Source: Syntrophaceae bacterium UBA5764
GTDB lineage: Bacteria > Desulfobacterota > Syntrophia > Syntrophales > Smithellaceae
DNA: 5,938 bases
Reading direction: 5' to 3'
Assembly (NCBI GenBank): GCA_002418825.1
Contig: DIEW01000073.1
Span: 30,103-36,040 of the forward strand
This document shows, in pieces, positions 5,915 through 5,938 of the stretch; position 1 is the stretch's first letter; each line of letters starts with the position of its first letter. A model generated the notes under the pieces. The model did no database searches and was not told where the DNA came from. It saw only the letters and a list, made by a program, of their open reading frames with translations. Both the position numbers and the translations under genes were made by a program.

Positions 5915-5938
5915 CGCGGGGTGGAGCAGCTTGGTAGC
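5915..5938 (+). tRNA. 5' end of initiator tRNA-fMet (cut by window end)
   Basis: The last 24 bases match the start of bacterial initiator tRNA: acceptor strand CGCGGGG (5915-5921), T8 and G9, D-stem GAGC (5924-5927), and D-loop AGCTTGGTA (5928-5936), then GC opening the 3' D-stem. As I recall E. coli fMet tRNA, this differs by a single base in the D-loop. The 5' C fits the unpaired C1-A72 end that marks initiator tRNAs, but A72 and the CAT anticodon lie outside the window. Confidence 0.88.

Overview
The window comes from a Gram-negative bacterium. It carries lipid A and Kdo pathway genes (an LpxH-like hydrolase and the arabinose-5-phosphate isomerase KdsD), a bacterial initiator tRNA and Shine-Dalgarno-led, tightly packed genes. 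Base composition is moderate (mid-40s % GC by eye) with AT-rich intergenic stretches. The mix of genes would suit a deltaproteobacterium (Desulfobacterota, for example a Syntrophaceae-like organism), but that placement is an impression from gene content, not something the sequence proves.

Layout. The window opens with the last 24 bases of a tRNA gene (T-arm 3' half, acceptor strand, encoded CCA), followed by a hairpin/T-run terminator. Next is a 499-residue multi-spanning membrane protein on the + strand that looks like a GT-C-type glycosyltransferase. Facing it on the - strand is a three-gene operon, read from high to low coordinates: kdsD (SIS + 2 CBS domains), a gamma-carbonic-anhydrase-like left-handed beta-helix protein, and a family 2 glycosyltransferase of the polyprenyl-phosphate sugar synthase type. 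A 215-base divergent intergenic region, holding two perfect short palindromes and an imperfect inverted repeat, separates this operon from a + strand pair: an LpxH-like metallophosphoesterase and an agmatinase (speB) that overlap by ATGA. A consensus-like promoter then leads into the first 24 bases of an initiator tRNA-fMet gene, which runs off the window.

How the genes fit together. KdsD supplies arabinose 5-phosphate for Kdo. The LpxH-like enzyme makes lipid X (2,3-diacylglucosamine 1-phosphate) for lipid A. The GT2 enzyme probably charges a polyprenyl phosphate with a sugar, and the convergent GT-C-like protein is the kind of enzyme that uses such a lipid-linked sugar on the outer face of the inner membrane. 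Most of the window is therefore plausibly an envelope-glycolipid neighbourhood. The gamma-CA-like protein and the agmatinase (agmatine to putrescine + urea) are the less expected members. I see no mobile element, CRISPR array, phage gene or clear defence system. The most interesting leads are the uncharacterised GT-C/GT2 pair, the lpxH-speB coupling, and the palindromes in the divergent promoter region.
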